DNA of 64,000 nt, taken from contig NW_006496932.1 of NCBI RefSeq assembly GCF_000471905.2, positions 1,432,347 through 1,496,346 of the forward strand, given 5' to 3'. The notes beneath the pieces are model-generated. The model was given only the letters and a program-made list of their open reading frames with translations. It made no database searches and was not told the origin of the DNA. This stretch comes from Amborella trichopoda (lineage: Eukaryota > Streptophyta > Magnoliopsida > Amborellales > Amborellaceae). Shown here one piece after another: positions 22,237 to 36,802 of this stretch (positions are counted from its first letter, which is position 1; the number at the start of each line of letters is the position of its first letter). Position numbers and translations under genes: made by a program.

Positions 22237-25045
22237 TTCCTTTTTTTGATAATATTGATATTCATTAAGATAATGAAAAGGAGAGGTACAAAAGAGTAAG
22301 AGAAAAGGAGGAGGGGAAGAAAAAGGAAAAGAAAGAGGGAAAGACAAAGAAAAACAAAAGAAAAAGGAAGAAAGAAGCCACTTAAAGGGCGGAAGCCAGA
22401 GCTGCTAATGTGTCCGCCTCTGAATTGGCACTTCTGCGTATAAGGTTGAAATAAACTTCCAGCTCCCTTAGGGCCTAGACAATGTCGTCCATGACAACCG
22501 TAAGCCTCCAAGGAACAAGAGCAAGTTGTCGACACCATCCAATAACATTAGCTTAATCACGTTCCAATATAATCTTGGAACATGAAGAGTCAAGACGTAA
22601 CACCCATATCCTAAGAGCAAACAACTCTCATTTATTGATCTCACACAAGTGAAGTCTCTCCGAGAGGGACCAAAGAACAATTCCTTTGTGATCCCGTAGA
22701 AGTGGTCCTCCACCTGAGAGGTTACCGTGAACACTGTCATCAAAATTCTGCTTAAACCATCCAACAGCAGGTTTGACCCAGCTACAACGAATCAACAGGT
22801 GGTTCTTCTTGAGCTTAATGATATCACAGAAGTGGAGAGATAAATTAGACACAACAGAGAGAGAGATAGAGAGGGCAGCAAAGGCCCAAGAGACTGCCAA
22901 GCGTTGAATAACCATCTTCAATAATTCCACATCTCTCGAAATACCCTCAAAAGTTCTGAAGTTGCGTTCTTTCCATCAAGTCCATAGCAAAGCTGCCACC
23001 ATGATTCTCTAGAGGTGCAACCCCACTGAGGAGAAGGATGGATTCCAGATTTGATGCACAAAAGAAAGAACGTCTTGGGACCACGGCCCATTCCAGCCAC
23101 TCAAGCGAACAGCCAGGCCCAAAAAAGAGCAGTAAATGGGCAGGTAAAGAACACATGGTCAATATTATCTTCATCCTCTTTATAAAAGACACACACATTA
23201 GTTAAAATCATCCCTCTCCTCCTGAATTGATCAATCGTCAAGAGTCTTTTTTAGGCCAAGAGCCAAAGGAAAGATCTGACACGAGCCGGAGCCTTGCATC
23301 TCCATAACTTTGCAAGAAAACTTTTATAGTCAAAATATCCATCTTTCCAAATTTCTTTGTATGGAAAGGATCTGGAAAGCCTCCTATAGTGTCCAGGCTC
23401 TAAATCAAGTGATCTTATTTCTAGGGAAAGAACCAGAAATAATAAAGACAATTCATCATAGCCCCAAACTGACTCTCGACTAAACTATTGACCCTTCTGG
23501 TGGACAAGGTAATATTCCAGACCAGTGTGTCATCAATCAAAGAGACAAGTTCAACCACCATGGCTCTTTTATGGGTAGCTTTGAGGTAAAGGTCTAGATA
23601 CACCAACGTAAGGGGATATTCACCCAACCATTTGGCCAGCCAAAATTTAGTAAGATGACCATCACCGATGAGTATTCTGGAGTAGGCAAGGAAAAGAGGT
23701 CTAACCCCCTGGATGCCTTTCCACACCACAAAGAGTTTTGTAGATCTCAGGCATCTCCTCACATATGGGTCATTCGGGTCCTTACCATATTTGTCAATGA
23801 TGACTTTGGCCCAAAGTTGGTCTTTGTGAGCATACAACCTCCACCGCCATTTGGTAAATAAAGAATCATTGATTGGTCGGATTCAACATATGTCAAGGCT
23901 CCCAAGACAGAGTCCCATTTGACGAGATAAAATTTCTTCTTCGATTGGGAACCACTCCATAAGAAATTACACACGCGTGATTCAATTTTGGCAATAATAG
24001 CAACTGGTAACTGAAAAAGAAAAAGATAATAAATAAAAATAATAGCCATGATAACATTAATAAGTGTAGTTGTGCTCGCAAATGACAAATAACGAGCTTT
24101 CAAACCATCAAGTTTTGACTGAGCCCTTTGAGTAAGGGGATCCCATAAAGATCTGGGAGCACTCCCATTAAGAAGTGGCAATCCGATATACTTCATAGGG
24201 AAACTGTCAGTTTCACATTCAAGCCACGAAGCCCATCTATGAAGATTGTTATCTAAGCAATTAATACCCATGAGTCAAGATTAACTCGGGCTCCTGAGAT
24301 AAGCTCATAAAGCTTGAGGAACAGCCAAACATTCTGAACATTTGAATCACGTCCTTCCATGAGAATCAAAGTATCATCAGCATACTGGAGATGACTAATG
24401 ATAATCCATTAGGCCAAGCCGGCAGGCCTGAGACCTAATTGGAATCCACGAGGCCTTGGAACAACTTGCTGAATGCTTCCCCTACAATCGTAAAAAGGAA
24501 AGGAGATAAGGGGTCACCCTGTCTCAAGCCTTTAGAGGCCCGAAATAACAATGGGCTTTGTCATTCACGAGGATAGAGAAGTGGGACGAAGAAAGACAAC
24601 CCATGATCCAAGACCTCCATTTAGACCCAAAGCCCATTAGAGACATAATATTGTCAAGAAAATCCCATTCCACACTATCGTAAGCTTTTTCAAAATCAAT
24701 TTTAAATAAAATCCCCTTGCATATCAGTGGAATAAATGGTTTCTTGCGCAAGCAGAACACCACCCATAATAAAACGATCCTTGATGAAAGCGGTTTCGGG
24801 GCCATCGATGACCTCATTGATGACGACACGAAGACGATTAGCCAGGACGCCCATTAGAGATATAATATTGTCGAGGAAATCCCATTCCACACGATCGTAA
24901 GCTTTTTCAAAATCAATTTTAAATAAAATCAAGCAGAACACGACCCATAATAAAACGATCCTTGATGAAAGCGGTTTGGTGGCCATCAATGACCTCATTG
25001 ATGACGGCATGAAGACGATTAGCTAGGAACTGAGCAAGTTTGATA
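22237..25045 (-). pseudogene. 5'-truncated LINE (L1-type) ORF2: reverse transcriptase, zf-RVT, RNase H
   Basis: Read on the minus strand, domains appear in order. Reverse transcriptase blocks FKIDFEKAYDSVEWDFLDN, GLRQGDPLSPFLF and the catalytic QYADDTLILM (YADD codons at 24373-24384) come first. The zf-RVT-like CVFYKEDEDNIDHVFFTCPF follows, then an RNase H domain with WFKQNFDDS, GGGPLLRDHKG, an ELFAL segment and RRSANSEADTLAALASAL before the stop at 22382-22384. A short 3' UTR ends TTAATGAATATCAATATTATC plus an A-rich tail at about 22237, typical of plant L1 elements. The endonuclease half is missing. Several stops, frameshifts and a 217-bp internal tandem duplication (24633-25050) break the frame. 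Confidence 0.9.
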
Positions 25046-25050
25046 TCTTT
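24633..25050 (-). repeat. 217-bp tandem duplication within the LINE reverse transcriptase
   Basis: The phrase CCCATTAGAGAYATAATATTG starts at 24633 and again at 24850. The second unit lacks about 35 bases present in the first, between AATAAAATC and AAGCAGAACAC. Both copies encode the same FEKAYD segment. Confidence 0.8.
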
Positions 25051-26514
25051 GCCCCTTGCAAAGATGCATACATATACAGAGTTTTAACTCCCTCTCTTTA
25101 GTCACTTAATGAATAACATGATTTTCTGGCTCTCCATTTTCTTTTGCCTAATTATTTTTCCATGACTTTTTTGGACCTAAACTGATTAATATGTTTTGGT
25201 TATCTCATATATTATAGTGTAGCTCAAATTTTCTAGTTCTCCATTTTCTTGGACCTAATTATTTCCTTAAATTTTTTGAACCAAAATCGAATTACTACTG
25301 ACTTTCTAGTTAACTTACATACTGTACTTACACATGCTACTAATCTAACGCATTCCAATGCCACTCATGTCTTGCATGTACGATCAGGAAGAGAAAAAGG
25401 AAGCCTCATATCTCAAAGATAGAAATATCAGTACTTTATACAAAATGAATTTTTTTTTTTTAACATGTAGTATGTCAACCAGGGAAAGGGGGTCCTTCTC
25501 GAAGCCATTAAAGAAAAAGAGATCAAAGATTCAACACTCAAAAGAAAAAGAAAAAGAGAAAAAGAAAAAAAGAAAAAAGAAAAAGAGAGAGAGACAATAT
25601 AGGATTTATCGAGCATACCCTCTTGACTCAAAATGATCGAAATGTGGACCGTTCATTTAAAGGGAAACATTACAAGAATGCTTATCTGACGGTCCAAGTG
25701 TCACCAAAAAATTGAACCGACTTGCAAATTGAGAAAAATAAACCAAAAAAAAAAATGAATGGAAAAATTCAGTCCTAATAAATGAGAAAGAAAAATCATC
25801 GTCCAGTGTTATAAATATTTTAAGTGTAGCCATTAGAGGCACTTCTATATAAAATGGGCAACAAAAATTTCAAATTTCCAATTTCTTGGTGGTTTTTGTG
25901 ATTATTAAAAAATTATTTTTCCAATATTGTAAGAGTTCAAGTTTGAGGGGTACTAGTACTACTTGAGAAGTTGTAGTTAGTGAAAGAAGATAAGGATTTA
26001 TGCTTTTCTTCTTGGCTTAACATTGACCAAACATTCCTATCTTTGAACCCAAGTAAGGAGGACCCCAGGCTTTTTGAGAAAATGACCCAAAACACCCTGA
26101 TTTAGATGATCATTGCGAACCCAAAACAACCTTAAAATTAAATAAAGATATAACATGAAAAGATGGTAGCACCACGTGAATCTCAGCTCTCGATGTAGGT
26201 TTTCATTTCTACTAACGCAATCGAAAATCATATCTATTTCTAAAATAAATAGAGGCCTATATTCCACACTAATCTACCCTAAAAGGAGACAACATGAGAA
26301 GATGATACAACGACAAATAGAGAGAGATCTTCTTCTTCTTTTTGACAAGAGTAATTAGAGAGAGATCTTTTTATTTTATTTTTAAAATAACTTGATAATT
26401 ATGGAAATGGGGTTGGGGCATCGGTGGTTAGGGACGCCGATCGGCATTGACTCGTCCAAAAAAAATTGAAACACCCTCTACATAGATATAGTTTTGAAGA
26501 AGTCCCCTTCATGA
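25051..26514. other. Intergenic DNA, nothing recognised
   Basis: It contains purine-rich tracts (about 25535-25600). The frames there are low-complexity. No gene was recognised. Confidence 0.4.
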
Positions 26515-26745
26515 GTTAGCGTGTGCAAGAGCCCACTGACTCAACAACACCAATCTTTAAGATGGACGACGTTGTAAAAACTCACTAGGTTTATATGGTG
26601 CAAAAATTTTTCAAAAAAATCACATTTTAAATATAAAAAGTTCTATATATTTTTCATGTTCATGATCATCTTAACCTAAATCATGAATATCTAAAATTTT
26701 AGATTAAAATTCTGGTATAAGTGAGGCCCCAACCCATAAAAACCC
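26515..26745. repeat. Family-E non-coding repeat
   Basis: The order GTGTGCAAGAGCCCACTGAC, TTTAAGATGGACGACG, AAAAAATCACATTTTAA, ATTCATGATC-like and AAATCATGAATATCTAAAAT matches the copies at 42893-43205 and 43270-43595. Confidence 0.55.
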
Positions 26746-26968
26746 CATCCAAATAAATTTCACTATTGAACTATGATGGTTAAATTTATGATGGTGTTTA
26801 AACATCTAACTGTTTTTAAATAATTATGTGGTGATTCTTAAGTGGATCTCAAAATTTCATGTTGTTCCCCAGGTATTTTTTGAGAGTAAATATATAGTAT
26901 ATTCCAATAGAAACAACAAAAAAATAAAATAAATAAAAAATGAAAAAAATCGTGTAGTCATATTCTAT

Positions 26969-27062
26969 ATTCAATTTCCTACCCTACTTTCAAAATAAAT
27001 GATATTTAGGGTAGAATATTCAATTTCCTACCCTACTTTCAAAATAAATGATATTTAGGGCA
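26969..27062 (+). repeat. 49-bp tandem duplication
   Basis: ATTCAATTTCCTACCCTACT followed by TTCAAAATAAATGATATTTAGGG occurs at 26969 and 27018 without change. Confidence 0.85.
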
Positions 27063-27144
27063 CCATACGGGGTAGATGCAAATTTTAAAGTGGTGCAATC
27101 TACATGCATGGCCAAGACCAAGGTTTCTTAATGAAGAATTTCTC

Positions 27145-27145
<1 letters not shown>

Positions 27146-27217
<72 letters not shown>

Positions 27218-27225
27218 TAATAATA
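27146..27225. repeat. (AAT)n microsatellite
   Basis: More than twenty AAT units, broken once near the right end (AATAAAATAATAATAAG). Confidence 0.95.
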
Positions 27226-28839
27226 AGCTTTCAGTTTGAATTCAACATCTGAATAAAAAAATTACCAGCATTTTTTATGGAATAACATTTTACTAAAAAG
27301 AACAAAATAAATCATCTTCCTTAATGTTCTTAATTGTATTAGTGATGAAATTACAAAGGGATAGTTTGGATACCTCGAAATATATTATCTATAAAATATA
27401 TTATTGGCGTAATACATTACATGCAAATGGATGGTTAATGTTTAGGTAGTATTTAGATGCAACCTAAGAAATACATTGCTATTATTTGGTTATATCTGAA
27501 AGAAATATGGGGAATCCATTACCAACATTTTACCAGCACTTGCCTATAAACTATCATTTCTTTTTTCTTGTCACAAAATTCCATTGAAATGTGGAATTAA
27601 AGTCATCATCACATCATTCCAAAAAGATTTTTTAATAATAACATCATCACCATTCTAGAGAGAGAGAAATAAATATATTAATAATCACCATTTCAAAAAA
27701 TAATGATAATGCAAAGTATTGATCTTAATCATCGTCATTTTAAAGGGAGAATGAGAACGTGAAATAAAATTGTCATTGTTCTAACAAGATTTACTAATAT
27801 TATCATCGATATAGAAATTGATAGAGAAGTTCATCATCATCCACCAAAAGAGAGAGAGATAATGTATGTGTGTCTTAGTGAGTAAGTATAGCAATTTATT
27901 AATAAAAATTCCCAAGTCCAAAAATCATCTCGGTCAAATATAGAAAGAGAGGAATGCAATTTCTTTTGCAATAACCTATCAATCCAAATCCAAAATCAAT
28001 CCAAATCCCTTTTGAATTGAGGAGAAAAATTAAATACAGAACATACCTAAAATTGCTTCAAGGGCTTGAAAAGCTATGACATAATAATATGAAAGCTGAT
28101 AGCTTGAGATGAGTGCTACACCAAAGAAATAGATGTGGATATGAGAGTGTAGAAATAGATGTTAGCCGATGGTTGAAATGAGTGATACAACCCAAATTGG
28201 GGATAAAGGGATATAGAAATGATGTAGATAGGAGCGTAGAAAATGGATGTACGCATGATACAAACACTTATAAGTGGAGTTTAGAGAAAAAAAATAGAAA
28301 TGGATGTGTGCAAGAGAGAGAATGGTGGTAGAATGGATGTGTGCAAGAGAGAGAATGGTGGTAGAATGGATGTGCAATAGCAGGAAATAGAAGGAAATAG
28401 AGTATTTTTTTGGCAAGAAATTAGATTATGGGGGTAATGGATTTTACAGCTATATTGTGCGAAATAGATTTAACCTATGAGAAATCTTGTGTAATTTATT
28501 TTCATTTTCTTAGTGTTAAAAGTGTAGCCATAAGATTAGATTAAGCGTCTATTGGATTTGACAGCCATCATGTAAAAAATAGATTTTACGTATTTTGGAG
28601 AGACTTTGTGTAATTTATTTCCATTTTCTTACCGTTAAAAAAGTACCCATATATGGTAAATCCCATATTTTCTTGTAATATGTCTCTTGTAATAGATTTT
28701 GAGGTACCAAACGCCACCTAATATTTGCACTCAAAAGAGTAAAATTTCCAGTTTTTTTTAGTTTTGGTAAAAGCACCAAACCTTCATCCATTCCCACTGA
28801 GAAAAAGAAAAGGATGAAGTTTCTATAAGACATGTTTTA
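27226..28839. repeat. Intergenic DNA with small tandem duplications
   Basis: GAATGGATGTGTGCAAGAGA is duplicated with a 34-base period (28298-28375). A block containing CTTGTGTAATTTATTTTCAT and CTTAGTGTTAAAAGTGTA is repeated near 28480 and 28605. No gene was recognised. Confidence 0.5.
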
Positions 28840-29200
28840 TCAAAATAAATAAAGCCTAACTTTGAATCTTCATCTGGAAAGTACTCTAGGCATCATAAAT
28901 CTACATGATGGCTCTAAACTCAATTTTCAATATTAAGTATAAATTTTGAAGCTTAAAAAATAGTACAGATCTTACGGATATGTAAACACTTAGTTTTAAG
29001 GCAAAATCGACGATCTAGATAATACTTTACCATATATATTATTTTTAGGGTTTCAAATCTTTTTTTTTTTTTATATTCATAATGATCAAGGTCGAGATGA
29101 TCAATTTGAAGGTCTTCCTAAACAAGAGCTACAATTTTTGGAGAGTTTCGAGGCGAGGCTCTACGTGTTTTGTTAGGGCTACGATGTTGTGTACAAATTT
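28840..29200. repeat. Family-C short element upstream of calmodulin
   Basis: The layout matches 19395-19800: GGCATCATAAATCTACATGA, a TAAATTTTGAAGCTTAAAAAA block, AAGGTCGAGATGATCAATTT and a GTTAGGGCTACGATGTTG end. It lies about 230 bases before the calmodulin TATA box. Confidence 0.55.
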
Positions 29201-29425
29201 TCCAAAGAAAAAAAAACAAGAAAAAAACTTGAGGGTTACGCAAGTATATATGAAAAATTACAAGGGCATTTCTTGATTTATTTCCTTTTCTACAAAGAGT
29301 GGGACCTTCTGGTCATTTCGCCATAATTTGGGGTACTTTAGTCATATTATTTTATATATATTAGAAATATTCGATAAAGTGGTAGAAATTAGTACTTATT
29401 TAAAACGCCACAAAAAAAATTCCCC

Positions 29426-29453
29426 TATAAAAGGCTATCTTTGCGTATAAAAT
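29426..29453 (+). promoter_or_regulatory. Calmodulin TATA box candidates
   Basis: TATAAAAG at 29426-29433 and TATAAAAT at 29446-29453 lie about 180 to 200 bases before the start codon. A pyrimidine-rich leader follows (TCTCTCTATAATTTTTCTTC...), as is common for plant housekeeping 5' UTRs. The first box is the closer match to consensus. The transcription start is inferred at about 29455-29485. Confidence 0.6.
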
Positions 29454-29628
29454 CCACGCGCTGTGTCTCCGGATTGTTCAGAGTGAAGGGTTGAGTTTTG
29501 AGGACGTTACAGAAACTGCTCAGTGTTTCTCTCTATAATTTTTCTTCGTCTCTTTCTTTCTCTTCCTTTCTCTTTCACTTCCTCTTGTGTTTGTGTTTTT
29601 GATATTGTGTTTGTGTTTTTGAGGAAAC

Positions 29629-33187
<3,559 letters not shown>

Positions 33188-33699
33188 GCGAACTCCTCCC
33201 CCTCTCTCTCTAGAAAACCTGAATTCTCTCCTCTTTCTCTTTTTAGAGGAATCCAATCTCTCTCTAGAAATCTTGAGTCTTAGACGTTCTGAAACCTGGA
33301 CCCCGAGCCTCCTTCGGCAGCATCCCGAAAAAAAAAATCTAATTCACGAGAGGTATCTATATTTGGTTTAGTTAATTATATGGTAGTAGTCTCTGCAAAC
33401 TTCTTTTAGTCGATTAGTGTGTATCGTTTGGTTTTTGGGGCTCTCTCGCTCTAATCTCTCGTGTTTTTGTGTTTTTTTTTTTCCTGTTTGTTTTCACCGG
33501 ACTTGTATTTGTTTGGAACGATGGGCGTCTTCAAAGCGGGTCTAGCCTGCCCATGGTATGGACGGTTTGTTTATTGTCGTCTTTGCCCTTTTCTCTTTAA
33601 TTTGTTTTTTGGTGTGACTGAAATTTTTATTGGAATATTGGTCTCTTGAGTTCTCTTTCTTTGTAATATTTGTGTGCGCGCTCATGTGATAGGTATGGT
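33188..33699 (+). other. CAM: Calmodulin 3' UTR and downstream flank
   Basis: A CT-rich start (TCTCTCTCTAGAAAACC...) is followed by T-rich sequence. A perfect AATAAA is not seen. The transcript probably ends near TTTGTAATATTTGTG at about 33660, by inference only. Confidence 0.4.
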
Positions 33700-34020
33700 T
33701 CTCTAAACAATCAAATATCTTCAAATTGTTTATCTTGACATCAAGATGCATGGATATGATAAAAAAAAATGGATTTCGAGTTTTGAAAATAGTGTATTTT
33801 GTAAGGCATTTTTGGACTGTCAATTTTTAAGATTTTCAAGTTTTCATAGATTTGTCGATTTATATTATTTATTTAAGCTTTATGCTTTATAAATAAAGAT
33901 GAAAATATATTTTAAGGCTGTTACAAGGATTTTTAGTGTTGAAATTACATTTCTTGATATTATTTGATGGTACGTTTTAATTTGATTGTTTAGAGCTTAG
34001 GTTTTATACAAACCGTGGAT
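33700..34020 (-). repeat. Family-B element downstream of calmodulin
   Basis: It contains TATCTTGACATCAAGATGCA (the palindrome with matched changes on both arms), the ATAAATAAAGATGAAAATAT block and an end GTTTAGAGCTTAGGTTTTAT. Paired changes in the two palindrome arms are notable. Confidence 0.6.
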
Positions 34021-34054
34021 AGGTATTCACAAATCAGAACAATCAGGATAGGAA

Positions 34055-34310
34055 TAGTATATAAAGAGATCATTTACTTCAGTATAAGGCTGCAATAAAT
34101 CTTGTCTGTCACATTCTAAATCTTTAAATGAGATGATTGTATTGTATGTGTTAGATTCAGTTCAAAAAAAAAAAATTGGAAAACGAAAGAAAGAAAAAAT
34201 TCTCGGTGTCATGATTCTCTCCAAGCTATCAAATTTAACATCTAAGGGATGGGAGTGATTGCGACCTCTTTGATAAATGGTTGTATTATATTATACTATT
34301 CTGTTAGGAT
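34055..34310. repeat. Diverged family-A element
   Basis: The left end is ATATAAAGAGATCATTTACT and the right blocks are GGAGTGATTGCGACCTCTTT and AAATGGTTGTATTATATTAT. Confidence 0.55.
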
Positions 34311-35191
34311 AAATCATTAGTTTTAAAGTTAGCATTTCTCTTAAAAATTAATAATAAAGTATTAACTTTTGAAACTTTGGCATGAATATAACCAAAAGTT
34401 ACTGAACTATCTAGTGGTTTTGTCCACATCTCGCTCTAGACTTCTCTCGAAGTTGGGGTTTTGTGGATAACATGGAATGTATCGGTCATGGCCACAAAAA
34501 TGGAGTTCATGGGGTGGGGCGTTTTCCTTTTATTTTTCTTTTCGTATTTTGGTTATTTTTTTACCTTGGCACAGCTGAGCCAAATTCCAAAGCGCGGAGT
34601 GTTCAGTGAACATTAGTTTTTATTCTATCCAATCTCTCTTAAGAGGGAATGTTGAGAGAGAGATGACAGCTTTATCTCCTTCCATTATCGTCATTCTCAA
34701 CTATTTAGAATCGGCTAGATGAATTTTGATCTACTCTATCAAGGCTATAAATGCGAATCTTGATCTTCTTAATTTTCGGAGATTGATTTGGACGGCAAGT
34801 GCATTACGTATTTGCCACAGGATTCAAAAGAGATAGGAAGGAGTTTTTTCATTTGATTTACGATGGGGACTATTGGCACAGCCCAGGTATGGTTCTTTGC
34901 CAAGGGTACAAAGAGAAACCCTTGCCATCCAATATGCATAGGACAACTTCGGAAAACAATAGAACAACGAGTCTCTCTCTCTTTCTATTTCACAAAGGAT
35001 AAAACAATAACAATCTCTCTCTACATTGTGGGGCATTGAAATCAAACATATGGAAGTAACTCTCTTTCCTGTTGTAAAGATGCGATAAAAGAAACAAATG
35101 AGATGCGTGAGGAACCGGGTAAATGAGATGTGTTATGAAGAGTGGTAATGGCTTCTCAACAACTCCCATGCACGAGCACACAGTACACGAT
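34311..35191. other. Intergenic DNA between the two genes
   Basis: No gene or clear repeat end was recognised. Confidence 0.4.
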
Positions 35192-35308
35192 TTACAAAAT
35201 GCACGATTTTGTGCTTCCCCCTCTCTGATTCCGGGCTTTCTTGCAGAAGACGAATGATGCAGAGGACTGGGGGGGAACATCTTTCGCCGCCGCCGCTGCA
35301 TAGCTCAT
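35192..35308 (-). CDS. Unrecognised 38-residue ORF, possible exon relic
   Basis: I do not recognise this protein. It begins MSYAAAAAKDVPPQ, followed by a basic stretch FCKKARNQRGG, and closes at a TAA after about 38 codons. The Ala run, good codon usage and locally raised GC suggest a real amino terminus or a first-exon relic rather than noise. Two other frames on the same strand are open across it, so the choice of frame is uncertain. No downstream partner exon was found. Confidence 0.2.
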   Translation of the reverse strand: MSYAAAAAKDVPPQSSASFVFCKKARNQRGGSTKSCIL

Positions 35309-36272
35309 CGCACTTGCTCTGCCCCAATTTAAAACAAAAACTCAGAGGTCTCAAGAAATCAGATGGTACTAACAAATGGGGATCCTGCGTCGTGCTCTAG
35401 TGTTTGTCCGTGCTTTTCATATGCAGTTTTTGTTTACCCACCCCCATCAACTGCTTTCGCTCAAAAGACTGTCGCCATTGTGTTTGGCATCTTTCTGCTG
35501 CGTTGTATATTTTAAATCCTATTCTCAGCTTTGTCTGAAAATTTCCAGAGAAGCTTGTGAGTTAATGAGATAGCACTGTGATTTTCCCAAAATGAACAGG
35601 GGATAAATGACCTCCCCAGCACTGTGATTTGCTCAACATGAAACCAGATGCCACAGACTTCAACAAAAAAAGAGGAAAAAAATAAAAAAAGAAGAAAAAC
35701 CTACCCAAACAGACATTTAGTGTTAACATTTGGCGAAAAAAAAGACCCCTAAAAACACTTTTAGTGTTAATTTCTCACTCCAAGCACAACTTGAAAAATA
35801 TTTTAGGGGTAGAATCAAACTTGTAACGTACTGCTGCAATTGATTAGTTAAATCATTAACAAAACATGACCCAGCAATTTTAAAGACAATATGACATGGG
35901 ATTTATCTGTCATACATAGACGTCACATTCATTATTGTCCTTTAAATTTCAAAATAGATGGTCATAAGAATCATTGAATAGACAGTTCCAAAAATTTTTT
36001 ATCAAATTTCGGTACTCACCCCAAACCATCTAATTTGACAACTGAATGAGAATGATTGTGACTTCCATGTCCAAAAAGATAAATAGTCTCTTTTGTACAC
36101 ATAATCCCATATGATTGATATTTTGAATTGTCCATGTTAAGACAGCGCTCTCTCCAAACAGGGCTATAGTTTCAAGTAACCCCAAAAAAATGGAAGGAAA
36201 AACAAATTTAATAAAAAGAAGCTAAAAGAGTCACCATTTCACACGAACAAGGGAAAATCAAGTTCCTCCTTT
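35309..36272. repeat. Intergenic DNA with a partial family-A element
   Basis: From about 35900 to 36110 the sequence has family-A blocks (CCATCTAATTTGACAACTGA, GATTGTGACTTCCATGTCCA, ATAAATAGTCTCTTTTGTAC) but only the right end. No gene was found elsewhere. Confidence 0.5.
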
Positions 36273-36278
36273 TTTATT
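36273..36278 (-). terminator. UBC22: Candidate polyadenylation signal of the UBC22-like gene
   Basis: AATAAA on the minus strand, about 180 bases past the stop codon. Position and match fit a plant polyadenylation signal. Use is inferred. Confidence 0.4.
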
Positions 36279-36459
36279 ATATAACCGTCTCCGCCCAATC
36301 TTTCGATTCAAACCCCTCCAAATTTTCTTCCTTCTCTCAAAACGGATTTGATTATACTCTTAAGCACAAAAATCACTTCTTCTACAGTGATGGATGGAAG
36401 TGTCCTAAGTGGAAAACCGCCATCAACTCTTTGCTTTCCTACTCTCTCTCTCCCCCCCC

Positions 36460-36802
36460 TTATAATCTTTTCAAGCTCTTCTTTCTAGCATCCATCTTCT
36501 TCTTATCAACCTGAACTTTGTTACCCACACCTATCACAACACTACTACCTTCCTTCTTTTGCAGTGTGTTTAGAGGTGGGATTGCGTCAGCAGTGGTTGA
36601 GCTTGCATTCTCTTGGCCACTACTCTTGTTGTTGTTGTTGTTGCCCATGCAAGAGGAGAGAGGTGGAAGAGGGGCTGCTGCTGCTGCTGCAGCAGGGCCC
36701 ACTACTGTGTTGGTCTGGTCCACATTTAGGGCGGTGGTGGACTCTGAGATGGCAGTCTTGGGCTTGGCCTTGGGCTTGAGGGCATGGATGCCGGTGTAGA
36801 GC
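36460..36802 (-). CDS. UBC22: UBC22-like last exon: end of E2 fold plus C-terminal tail
   Basis: The acceptor is GTGTGCAG|GCTCTACACC, completing the Arg codon begun in the previous exon. It encodes [15 protein letters not shown], a conserved [15 protein letters not shown] motif, the Ala, Asn and Ser/Thr runs, and the basic end. The stop is TAA at 36460-36462. Confidence 0.93.

Noticed and set aside
36518-36799. Plus-strand ORFs of 93 and 71 residues rich in Leu
   Set aside because: They are antisense to the last UBC22 exon and arise from its Ala and Asn codon runs.
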